Source: Oleiagrimonas sp963747595
GTDB lineage: Bacteria > Pseudomonadota > Gammaproteobacteria > Xanthomonadales > Rhodanobacteraceae
Assembly: GCA_963747595.1 (NCBI GenBank)
Contig: CAVVFO010000002.1
Location: 62,001-126,000 of the forward strand
Direction: 5' to 3'
Length of the DNA stretch: 64,000 bases
Shown: in pieces, positions 44,231 to 51,565 of the stretch
How the letters are laid out: each line of letters starts with the position of its first letter
Position numbering within the stretch: position 1 is the stretch's first letter
Program-made: the position numbers and the translations under genes
Notes under the pieces: generated by a model
Databases searched by the model: none
The model's input: the letters and a program-made list of their open reading frames with translations, nothing else
What the model was told of the DNA's origin: nothing

Positions 44231-45604
44231 TCAGCGCCGTGCGGCGGAAGGCAGTGGCGGCAGGGTTGCCTTGAGTGTCCTGATTGCGGCCTCCGTGTTC
44301 ACATCCTCCGCGTTGCCGCCTTGCAGCAAGTGGTCCAACAAGGTGTCCTGCGCGCGTCCGCGCTCCTGCGCGTAGGTGTAGGGCAGGTGGGTGAAGGTCA
44401 CCATGCGGTAGCGCGACATGAAATGGTGCGGCGCGCGCTCGGCCAGCACTTTCTCCAGCGCGCGCTTCTGCAGGTAATGCGGATCGGCGACCGTGTCGCG
44501 CATCTCCACATAATTTTCCAGCGCCATGGCGGCAATGGCGTCGGCGTTGGGTTTGCGCATCTCCTGGAAGCGGGCCAGGGCAATGCCCGTGTCGTCGTCG
44601 CTGGCAATGCATTGGGCCAGCGCGGTTGCGTCTTCGAAGCCCGCATTCATGCCCTGGCCGTGAAACGGGACCAGTGCATGTGCCGCATCGCCCAGCAGCA
44701 CGGCGCGACCCTCCAGGTGCCAACGGTCCAGATACAGTGTGGCCAGTTGGCTCACCGGATTGGTAGTGAAATCCCGGTCGAAATGCGGCATCAGTGCCAG
44801 GGCATCGGGAAAGGCGCGGGCGAAGAAGCTGCGCGCGCGGGGGGCATCCGGAAAATCCGCGAAGCTGGGGGTGGCGCCCGCATGGCGCATGAACAGCGTG
44901 ACCGTGAAGCTGCCCTCGGCGTTGGGCAGGGCGATGCACATGTAGTTGCCGCGCGGCCAGATATGCAGGGCATGCGGCTCGATGCGGAAGCGGTGTGCGC
45001 CATCGGCGTCCGCCCTGGCGGGGATTTCCAGTTCCTTGTAACCGTGATCCAGGGGTTCGACATGTTCACCCAGATCCGCATGGCGCGACATCGCCGCCCG
45101 CAACGCCGATCCGGCCCCGTCGGCGCCGATGATCAGGCCGGCGTCGACCACGCGGATCTGTCCATCGGCATCCTTAAGGTGCAGGCGCCCCCCGGCCAGG
45201 TCGGCATCGATCAATGCGTGATTGAACTGCATCGTGGCACCGGCTTCTTCGGCGGCATCCAGCAGGGTCACGTTGAGGCCGCCGCGCGAGACCGACCAGA
45301 TGACTTCGCTGTCGTCGATTCCGTAGCGTTGCAGGTGTTCCTTGCCTTCCAGCAGATGCACCATGCGTCCGCGCATCATGACCGCCTGCTCCAGCACCGC
45401 CCTCTCCAGCCCGGCCTGACGCAGCGCCTGCAGGCCGCGCTCGGCCAGCGCCAGATTGATGGAGCGTCCACCGGCGAAGCCGGTCGCGCGCGGATCGGGG
45501 CGCTTTTCGTACAGCGTCACCGCAAAACCGCGGCGCGCCAGCAGTGTGGCCGTCAGTGCCCCGACCAGGCCGGCGCCGATGATGGTGATGCGCTTGTGAT
45601 GCAT
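44231..45604 (-). CDS. kmo: Kynurenine 3-monooxygenase
   Basis: This 457-residue FAD monooxygenase hydroxylates L-kynurenine to 3-hydroxykynurenine. Family markers: the N-terminal GAGLVGALTATLLA FAD motif, GGRSINLALAERG, and GDAAHALVPFHGQGMNAGFED. It has the C-terminal hydrophobic-poor extension seen in bacterial KMO. No kynA, kynB or kynU is adjacent in the window, so whether it serves quinolinate/NAD synthesis or tryptophan degradation is open. Upstream, 37 bp from the start, lies REP-like copy B. Confidence 0.93.
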   Translation of the reverse strand: MHHKRITIIGAGLVGALTATLLARRGFAVTLYEKRPDPRATGFAGGRSINLALAERGLQALRQAGLERAVLEQAVMMRGRMVHLLEGKEHLQRYGIDDSEVIWSVSRGGLNVTLLDAAEEAGATMQFNHALIDADLAGGRLHLKDADGQIRVVDAGLIIGADGAGSALRAAMSRHADLGEHVEPLDHGYKELEIPARADADGAHRFRIEPHALHIWPRGNYMCIALPNAEGSFTVTLFMRHAGATPSFADFPDAPRARSFFARAFPDALALMPHFDRDFTTNPVSQLATLYLDRWHLEGRAVLLGDAAHALVPFHGQGMNAGFEDATALAQCIASDDDTGIALARFQEMRKPNADAIAAMALENYVEMRDTVADPHYLQKRALEKVLAERAPHHFMSRYRMVTFTHLPYTYAQERGRAQDTLLDHLLQGGNAEDVNTEAAIRTLKATLPPLPSAARR

Positions 45605-45641
45605 GAGACTGCCCTGGACCTATTGAATATGGTGTTTTTCT

Positions 45642-45741
45642 GTAGGGCGGTTCAAGGAGCGATAGCGACGGAGCCGCCTGCTTGCGGGAAAAATCCCACC
45701 TCCCGGCAAGCAGGCGGATCCGTCGCTATCGCTCCTTGATC
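45642..45741. repeat. REP-like paired palindrome, copy B, left part (split by IS110-type element)
   Basis: The unit 45642-45687 begins GTAGGGCGGTTCAAGG and ends GCCGCCTGCTTGCGG. The inverted unit begins at about 45704 with CGGCAAGCAGGCGGATCC and is cut after CTCCTTGATC at 45741. The missing CGCCCTAC is found at 47228-47235 on the far side of the IS110-family element. The rejoined sequence equals the end of copy C. Confidence 0.85.
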
Positions 45742-45835
45742 TGATGGGATGGACTCCTCCCCGCCAGGACGGCATCGATGTGCCTTTAGGGTAGGAGTTC
45801 CGTAGAACCTACCTGTCAGCGAAGAGGAGTCCGAC

Positions 45836-46930
45836 ATGCATACTACCGCCCACACCACCCAGCCGTCACAGCGCGTGTACTGCGTGGACCTGGCCAAGGC
45901 CAAGTTTCAGGTGCACACGTTCGGCCCGCACGGCGAGCATTTGGCCCAGCGCACATACACCCGTGCACAGTTCAAAGAGTTTTTTGCCAAGGCGCACACG
46001 GCGCGCGGCACGGTCGTCATGGAGGCCTGTGGCAGCGCCCATCACTGGTCGCGCCAGCTGCGCCAGCGGAGCCATGCCACTGAGCTGCTTCCAGCCCAGT
46101 TCGTGAACAAGGCACGGCACGGCAACAAGACCGACGGCAACGATGCCGATGCGATCTACGCGGTGTATTGCGACCGTCGTGTACGCCCGGTGCCGGTCAA
46201 GACGCTCGAGCAGCAGGATCTGTGCGCCCAGCATCGGGTGCGCGAGCTGCTGATCGGCCAGCAGACCCAGTGCATCAATCAGATCCGCGGGCTGCTGGCC
46301 GAGCGTGGCATGGTGGGCGGCAAGGGTGACGCCGGATTCAAGGCCCTGATACAGCGCGTGCATGCGGCCGCCGATGGCCAGGATGACACCGGCGAGATCA
46401 CGCCGTTACTGCATCACAGCGTGGCATTGGCGCTGGAGCATCTGGATCAGGTCCGTACGCATATCAAGGCCATGGACCGTCAGTTGAAGGAGGCCTTCAA
46501 GGCCTCTGCCGTGGCCACACAGGTCGAGACCATCTTTGGTGTCGGTCTGATCACCGCCACCGCCGTGGCCGGCGAGATCGGCCCGCAGGTGGAGCGCTTC
46601 GCCGATGCCCGCCAGTTTGCCGCCAGCCTCGGTCTCACGCCCAAAGAGTCCTCCAGCGGGCAAACGCGGCGTCTGGGGTCCATCACCCAGCGGGGCGACC
46701 CGTACCTGCGCCGTCTTCTGGTGCAAGGCGCGCACGCCGTGCTCGTGCGTTGCCGCAGGCGCGATGATGCCCTGTGCCTGTTCGCGCGGCGCCTGCTTGA
46801 TGCCGGCAAACTCGACGCCAAGGTCGCCGTGGCCGTGGCCAATCGCCTGGCGCGCATCATCTATGCCGTGATCAAGCACAACCGGCCTTATCACCCCGCC
46901 GGGCGCAGGGCCGATCCCGCCGCCGCCTGA
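45836..46930 (+). CDS. IS110 family DEDD recombinase (transposase)
   Basis: The 364-residue protein has an N-terminal RuvC-like DEDD domain: Asp in VYCVDLAKAKFQVHTF, Glu in VMEACGSAHHW, and the Asp pair in NKTDGNDADAIY. A coiled central region and the C-terminal Transposase_20 domain (IFGVGLITATAVAGEIG and ASLGLTPKESSSG) follow, with the catalytic Ser expected in the latter block. The full length is intact. A strong GAGGAG lies upstream of the ATG. IS110 enzymes use a bridge RNA to pair donor and target DNA. Confidence 0.93.
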   Translation: MHTTAHTTQPSQRVYCVDLAKAKFQVHTFGPHGEHLAQRTYTRAQFKEFFAKAHTARGTVVMEACGSAHHWSRQLRQRSHATELLPAQFVNKARHGNKTDGNDADAIYAVYCDRRVRPVPVKTLEQQDLCAQHRVRELLIGQQTQCINQIRGLLAERGMVGGKGDAGFKALIQRVHAAADGQDDTGEITPLLHHSVALALEHLDQVRTHIKAMDRQLKEAFKASAVATQVETIFGVGLITATAVAGEIGPQVERFADARQFAASLGLTPKESSSGQTRRLGSITQRGDPYLRRLLVQGAHAVLVRCRRRDDALCLFARRLLDAGKLDAKVAVAVANRLARIIYAVIKHNRPYHPAGRRADPAAA

Positions 46931-47054
46931 TGAATCAGGCCATCATCGTCTAGAGCCATCACCTTGAGATCAGGTCACACCGTTTGATTCACCCGCACGG
47001 AAGCACATCTCGCAGCGCAATCGGGAGATGGAAAAAAGGCCCACACCCGCTGGA

Positions 47055-47180
47055 GCAAACGTCGCGTAGGGCGCAGACGCACGACGCGTCGATGATCCGA
47101 TAAGACAGCTCCAGTGCGAACAACCCATCTAGGCTCGGGAACGACGGTTCCCAACATGAAGCCGTATATACGTTCGCGGT
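47055..47180 (+). ncRNA. Candidate IS110 bridge RNA / seekRNA
   Basis: In the 3' non-coding end, two hairpins are each flanked by short matches to DNA ends. The first has CGTAGGGCG (47065-47073, complementary to CGCCCTACG at the right target edge), a stem GACGC-ACGAC-GCGTC, then TGATCCG (47093-47099, identical to the rejoined left target). The second has CCCATC (47124-47129, complementary to the element's left end), a stem GGGAAC-GACG-GTTCCC, then ATATACG (47166-47172, identical to the right end). This is the target-loop and donor-loop layout of bridge RNAs. The boundaries and the RNA itself are inferred. Confidence 0.72.
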
Positions 47181-47227
47181 GCCACTTTCCCATCGTTTAC
47201 GCTTGCGTAGGAGGAGGAGTCCATATA

Positions 47228-47235
47228 CGCCCTAC
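47228..47235. repeat. REP-like copy B, right fragment
   Basis: The eight bases CGCCCTAC complete the inverted unit interrupted at 45741. They lie 14 bp beyond the mccB stop codon. Confidence 0.75.
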
Positions 47236-47249
47236 GTAAGGGGCCGTGG

Positions 47250-48857
47250 CTACATGCGGAAGACGCCGTAGCGTTGAGGTTCGATGGGTGCATTCATGGA
47301 GGCGGAGATGGCCATGCCCAGCACGCGGCGCGTGTCCGCCGGGTCGATCACGCCGTCGTCCCACAGGCGGGCGCTGGCGTAGTAGGGGTGGCCCTGACGT
47401 TCGTATTGCGCCTGGATGGGCTGCCTGAATGCCTCTTCCTCCTCCGCGCTCCACTCGCCACCGCGCTTTTCGATGCCGTCGCGCTTGACCGTGGCCAGCA
47501 CGCTGGCAGCCTGCTCTCCGCCCATTACGCTGATGCGCGCATTGGGCCAGGTCCACAGGAAGCGGGCTCCGTAGGCACGGCCGCACATCGCGTAGTTGCC
47601 GGCGCCGAAGCTGCCGCCGATGATCACGGTGAACTTGGGCACGTGCGAGCAGGCCACGGCGGTGACCATCTTGGCGCCGTCCTTGGCGATGCCGGCGGTC
47701 TCGTATTTCTTGCCTACCATGAAGCCGGTGATGTTCTGCAGGAACACCAGCGGAATGTTGCGCTGATTGCACAGTTCGATGAAGTGCGCGCCCTTGAGCG
47801 CGCTCTCGGCAAACAGGATGCCGTTGTTGGCGATGATGCCGACGGGGTAGCCGTGCAGATGCGCAAAGCCGCAGACCAGGGTTTTGCCGTAGCGCGCCTT
47901 GAATTCGTGGAATTCGGAGCCGTCGACCAGGCGGGCGATGATTTCGCGGATGTCGAACGGACGGCGCGTATCCTGCGGGATCACGCCGTACAGCTCCTCG
48001 GCGGCATAGATCGGTTCGACCGGTTCCTTGACGGCCAGCAGCATCCGCTTGCTGCGATTGAGGTTGGCCACGATGTCGCGGGCGATGGCCAGGGCGTGGG
48101 AATCGTTTTCCGCCAGATGATCGGCCACGCCGGATTGTGCGGTATGCACGTCGGCGCCCCCCAAGGCCTCGGCATCCACTTCCTCGCCGGTGGCGGCCTT
48201 CACCAGTGGCGGTCCGCCCAGAAAGATGGTGCCCTGTTCGCGCACGATGATGGTCTCGTCGCTCATCGCCGGCACGTACGCCCCGCCGGCGGTGCATGAG
48301 CCCATCACCACGGCGATCTGCGCGATGCCTTCGGCGGACATGCGCGCCTGGTTGTAGAAAATGCGGCCGAAATGCTCCTTGTCCGGAAACACCTCGTCCT
48401 GCAGCGGCAGGAAGGCACCGCCGGAATCGACCAGGTAGATGCACGGCAGGCGGTTTTCCAGGGCTACTTCCTGCGCCCGCAGGTGCTTTTTCACAGTCAT
48501 GGGAAAGTAGGTGCCGCCCTTGACCGTGGCGTCATTGGCCACGATTACCACTTCCTGCCCGTGGACGCGACCTATTCCTGTGAGGATGCCGGCAGCTGGC
48601 GCGGCATCGTCGTACATGCCATGTGCGGCGAGCGGCGAGAGCTCCAGCAGCGGCGAGCCTGCATCCAGCAGAGCGCGAATGCGTTCGCGCGGCAGCAGCT
48701 TGCCGCGGCCAGTGTGCTTTTCCCGCGCTTTTTCGCCGCCGCCTGCCGCGGTGCGTTCCAGCGTCTCGCCGAGAGCGCTGGCCAGCGTGCGCATGTGCGC
48801 CGCGTTCTCCTTGAACTCGGGGGAGCGGGCGTCGACGAGGGATTTGAGTGTGTTCAT
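47250..48857 (-). CDS. mccB: Methylcrotonyl-CoA carboxylase beta (carboxyltransferase) subunit
   Basis: The 535-residue carboxyltransferase has both crotonase-fold halves. N-terminal landmarks are REKHTGRGKLLPRERI and YLVDSGGAFLPLQ; the middle has SCTAGGAYVPAM and the C-terminal half has GGSFGAGNYAMCGRAYG and WPNARISVMGGEQAA. These match the leucine-pathway MCC beta subunit. The biotin-carrying alpha subunit that should pair with it is not in the window. The IS110-family element lies 22 bp beyond its stop codon, and kmo further downstream on the same strand. Confidence 0.92.
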   Translation of the reverse strand: MNTLKSLVDARSPEFKENAAHMRTLASALGETLERTAAGGGEKAREKHTGRGKLLPRERIRALLDAGSPLLELSPLAAHGMYDDAAPAAGILTGIGRVHGQEVVIVANDATVKGGTYFPMTVKKHLRAQEVALENRLPCIYLVDSGGAFLPLQDEVFPDKEHFGRIFYNQARMSAEGIAQIAVVMGSCTAGGAYVPAMSDETIIVREQGTIFLGGPPLVKAATGEEVDAEALGGADVHTAQSGVADHLAENDSHALAIARDIVANLNRSKRMLLAVKEPVEPIYAAEELYGVIPQDTRRPFDIREIIARLVDGSEFHEFKARYGKTLVCGFAHLHGYPVGIIANNGILFAESALKGAHFIELCNQRNIPLVFLQNITGFMVGKKYETAGIAKDGAKMVTAVACSHVPKFTVIIGGSFGAGNYAMCGRAYGARFLWTWPNARISVMGGEQAASVLATVKRDGIEKRGGEWSAEEEEAFRQPIQAQYERQGHPYYASARLWDDGVIDPADTRRVLGMAISASMNAPIEPQRYGVFRM

Positions 48858-48993
48858 TGCGGGCGCTGCCGTGGCCTATCGGAACAGGCATGATACGTGG
48901 CTGCACGATTGCGGCCAAAGCGCCACTGCCTGTATCCTGCACAGCCCGCCGGGGTTAGCGAACGGCCCCATGCCGCAGTGCGATGCGGGCATG

Positions 48994-49034
48994 AAAAAAA
49001 GCCGACCGTCCCGTGAGCCAGGGCGGTCGGCTTG
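48994..49034 (-). terminator. Intrinsic terminator after small lipoprotein gene
   Basis: On the minus strand AAGCCGACCGCCC pairs with GGGACGGTCGGCTT (one G-T pair) and is followed by a run of seven T. It lies 37 bases beyond the stop at 49071. Confidence 0.85.
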
Positions 49035-49070
49035 ATTCCGGACGATGCTCGATCCGAACGGTGCGTAGAC

Positions 49071-49361
49071 TCAGCCGCCGTCGCCATCCATGGATGACGT
49101 GGACGAGGCCGGGGGCAACGCCGAGGCGGGTGGCATTGGTGCCGTGGAAGCGGGCGGTGGCATCGCGTTCACCGAGCCGTTGTTCATGGCCCCGTTGTTC
49201 ATGCCGTTTGCAGCACCGTTGTTGGTCGCTCCACCCTGCATGGCCGGGGCCGTGGCAGGCGGTGGTGGTGCATTCGCATTATCGTTGGGCTGATTACCGC
49301 ATGCGGCAAGCCCGACGATGAGAGCGGTGCCCAGCGCAATACGGGTGAGATGCAATTTCAT
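49071..49361 (-). CDS. Small Asn/Ala/Pro-rich lipoprotein
   Basis: The 96-residue product has a signal peptide and lipobox (LAAC), followed by low-complexity sequence: an Asn-Gly-Ala-Met repeat region (NNGAANGMNNGAMNNGS) and a Pro/Ala/Ser tail. I do not recognise the family. A GGAG sits ahead of the ATG. It has its own terminator. A related small lipoprotein gene lies upstream on the same strand. Its role could be structural in the envelope; that is only a guess. Confidence 0.7.
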   Translation of the reverse strand: MKLHLTRIALGTALIVGLAACGNQPNDNANAPPPPATAPAMQGGATNNGAANGMNNGAMNNGSVNAMPPPASTAPMPPASALPPASSTSSMDGDGG

Positions 49362-49496
49362 GATCGGCTCCATCAGTGTCGTCAATGACGGCATTTATTG
49401 AACCACATGAAAACCGCACGCCGCATGAATCCGATGCTTCCGGTGGGAATATCGTTCACGCGCCTGACGAACTAATGACGGGAGGGGTCGGCGGAG

Positions 49497-49524
49497 GGCC
49501 CGGTCGCACAATTGCGACCGGGCC
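49497..49524 (-). terminator. Perfect 12-bp hairpin downstream of the second lipoprotein gene
   Basis: GGCCCGGTCGCA-CAAT-TGCGACCGGGCC lies 20 bases past the stop at 49544. The stem is perfect but there is no T run on the minus strand, so it is either an unconventional terminator or an RNA-stabilising hairpin. Confidence 0.55.
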
Positions 49525-49543
49525 GACGGAAATGGCTCAGATC

Positions 49544-49942
49544 TTACTGATGGCCGTTTCCGCCATTGTCGTTGTTTTTGGCGTCCTTGGCCTTTTCCTT
49601 GGCGTTCTCGGCCTGGTTTTCCGCCTGGTCAGCGGTGTCGGCCGCGTTCTGCGCCATGTCTTGGCTGGCATCGCTTGAACTGGCCGCGGCGGCATTCTGC
49701 GCCTGGTTGGCTGCCATGTTGGCTGTTTTTGCGGCTCCCTGAGCCTGCTTTGCCGCCATTTCCGCCTGCGGGTTCTGTGTCTGGCTTGCGGCCTGCTGCG
49801 CCTGATTGGCCTCTTGCTTCGCATTCATTGCCGATTGCTGCGCATTCTGGGCGGCATCACTGCCGTTATTGTTTCCTTGCTGTCCGCATGCAGCCAGCAG
49901 GGCGACCAAGGCACCCAACGCCAATACATGTATCGTTTTCAC
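49544..49942 (-). CDS. Ala/Gln/Asn-rich coiled-coil lipoprotein
   Basis: The 132-residue product has a lipobox (LLAAC) and then a mature region almost free of hydrophobic residues, rich in Ala, Gln, Asn and Lys (NAKQEANQAQQAASQTQN). It is likely an extended helix or coiled coil, in outline like Lpp or hydrophilin-type stress proteins. The start is GTG at 49942 with AAGGAGAG 9 nt upstream; no ATG is available nearby. No family was recognised. Together with the neighbouring small lipoprotein it forms a pair of envelope proteins of unknown function. Confidence 0.72.
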   Translation of the reverse strand: MKTIHVLALGALVALLAACGQQGNNNGSDAAQNAQQSAMNAKQEANQAQQAASQTQNPQAEMAAKQAQGAAKTANMAANQAQNAAAASSSDASQDMAQNAADTADQAENQAENAKEKAKDAKNNDNGGNGHQ

Positions 49943-50082
49943 TATATTCTCTCCTTCAGGTGTGTGTGTGTGCTTGATGCCTTTAGCGGCATACCATTGT
50001 TACCGTGTCCATATGCCGCTGACCAGTTCCGCCGGGATGGGCAGTGGGCAGCCGTTAAGAAAGACGATTGTGGAACGGCGAT

Positions 50083-50106
50083 GGCCCCTCCGTGTACAGA
50101 GGGGCC
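50083..50106 (-). terminator. Hairpin downstream of the thiolase gene
   Basis: GGCCCCTC-CGTGTACA-GAGGGGCC is a perfect 8-bp stem, 72-95 bases past the thiolase stop. There is no T run after it; it could be a factor-assisted end or a 5' element of the lipoprotein transcript. Confidence 0.45.
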
Positions 50107-50177
50107 GCACGCATGCACGTGAGGAGAAGGTCAGGCCGAGCCCGGCCGCGACGCGTTTTTAATTCCGCCAGGGCCCC

Positions 50178-51350
50178 TCACAGCTCGACGGCCAGGGCGG
50201 TGGCTTCGCCGCCGCCGATGCACAGCGAGGCCACGCCACGTTTCGCGCCGCGCTTGCGCATGGCGTGGATCAGCGTGACCACGATACGTGCGCCGCTGGC
50301 GCCGATCGGGTGGCCCAGCGCGCAGGCGCCGCCATGGACATTGATCTTGTCGTGGTCGATGCCGAGTTCTTCCATGGCCGCCATGGCGACGACCGCGAAG
50401 GCTTCGTTGACTTCAAAAAGATCCACGTCACCGACCTTCCAGCCGGCCTTGTCCAGCACCTTGTTGATGGCACTGACCGGGGCGGTGGTGAACCATTCCG
50501 GTTCCTGTGAATGCGTGGCATGAGCCACGATGCGTGCCAGCGGCTGCAGGCCCCTGGCTTCGGCCGCGTCGGAACGCATCAGCACGAGCGCCGCGGCGCC
50601 ATCGGAGATGCTGGAGGCGCTGGCAGCGGTGATGGTGCCGTTTTCCTTGCGGAAGGCGGGGCGCAGCTGCGGGATCTTGTCGATATTGCTGCGGCCGGGC
50701 TGTTCGTCCGTGCCGTATTCGGTCTCCCCTTTGCGACTGGATACCGTGACCGGAACGATCTCGTCATCGAACGCGCCCGAATCGGTGGCGTGACGCGCCC
50801 GCTTCACGGACTCGATGGAAAATGCATCCTGCGCTTCGCGGGTAAAGTGGTACTTGTCGGCACAGCTTTCGCCGAACACGCCCATGGCCATGCCGTCGTA
50901 GGGGTTGGTGAGGCCATCCCACGCCATGTGGTCGACCAGCTTGGCATCGCCATAACGCAGGCCACTGCGCGCATTGACCATGTGCGGCGCGTTGGTCATC
51001 GACTCCATGCCGCCGCTGACCACCACGTCGGCAGAGCCGGCGCGGATCAGGTCGTGGCCCAGCATGATGGCCTTCATGCCGGAACCGCACACCTTGTTGA
51101 TGGTGGTGCAACCCACGCCCAGCGGGAGTTTGGCGCCAATGGCCGCCTGGCGGGCAGGGGCCTGGCCCAGATTGGCCGGCAGCACGCAGCCCATGATGAC
51201 CTCGCTGACTTCACCTGCCTCCAGCCCGGATTGGGCCATGGCACCGGCAATGGCCGTGGCCCCCAGCGTGGGTGATGGCACCCCGTTGAACTGGCCCAGG
51301 AAGGAGCCGATGGGGGTGCGTTTTGCAGCGACAATCACAATATCGGACAT
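50178..51350 (-). CDS. Acetyl-CoA C-acetyltransferase (thiolase)
   Basis: The 390-residue thiolase has the nucleophile Cys in NKVCGSGMKA, the base His in GGACALGHPIGASGARI and the second Cys in SLCIGGGEATAL. The N-terminus DIVIVAAKRTPIGSFLGQ is typical of biosynthetic/degradative acetoacetyl-CoA thiolases. It could end the leucine and lysine routes or work in polyhydroxybutyrate metabolism; no PHB genes are nearby. ATG 51350 has GGAG upstream. It is divergent from the autotransporter. Confidence 0.92.
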   Translation of the reverse strand: MSDIVIVAAKRTPIGSFLGQFNGVPSPTLGATAIAGAMAQSGLEAGEVSEVIMGCVLPANLGQAPARQAAIGAKLPLGVGCTTINKVCGSGMKAIMLGHDLIRAGSADVVVSGGMESMTNAPHMVNARSGLRYGDAKLVDHMAWDGLTNPYDGMAMGVFGESCADKYHFTREAQDAFSIESVKRARHATDSGAFDDEIVPVTVSSRKGETEYGTDEQPGRSNIDKIPQLRPAFRKENGTITAASASSISDGAAALVLMRSDAAEARGLQPLARIVAHATHSQEPEWFTTAPVSAINKVLDKAGWKVGDVDLFEVNEAFAVVAMAAMEELGIDHDKINVHGGACALGHPIGASGARIVVTLIHAMRKRGAKRGVASLCIGGGEATALAVEL

Positions 51351-51565
51351 GGAAGTACTCCGTCGGAAAGCAGAACGCCCCCTGGTGCGAATGAAACGTG
51401 TATAAGAGGGGCATTGATTGCATCCATTATGGCTTGCCGTGGTGCACTGCGCCAAACGTCCGTGCCAGCAATGCACATGATGTTGACAGGTTGTCGGCTA
51501 CAACCTGAGGTCCAGAACAACGTCCACCCGCCCTGAGGGGGCGTTTGCACGAGGGGATTACCACC

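Larger units (their letters stand above)
45742..47227 (+). mobile_element. IS110-family (IS1111-like) element inserted in a REP-like unit, about 1486 bp
   Basis: The junctions are set by the split REP half (GATC at 45741 and CGCCCTAC from 47228), accurate to 1-2 bases. Subterminal inverted repeats ATGGACTCCTCC (45749-45760) and GGAGGAGTCCAT (47213-47224) are perfect. There is one recombinase gene and no target duplication. Placement 7 bp from the left edge and 3 bp from the right edge fits the subterminal repeats known for the IS1111 group, which also often use REP sequences as targets. A 297-bp 3' non-coding end remains. Confidence 0.88.

Noticed and set aside
45792..45813. Inverted repeat upstream of the IS110 recombinase gene as the bridge RNA
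   Set aside because: It forms a bulged hairpin only and carries no match to the target or to both element ends; the 3' non-coding end explains the guides better.
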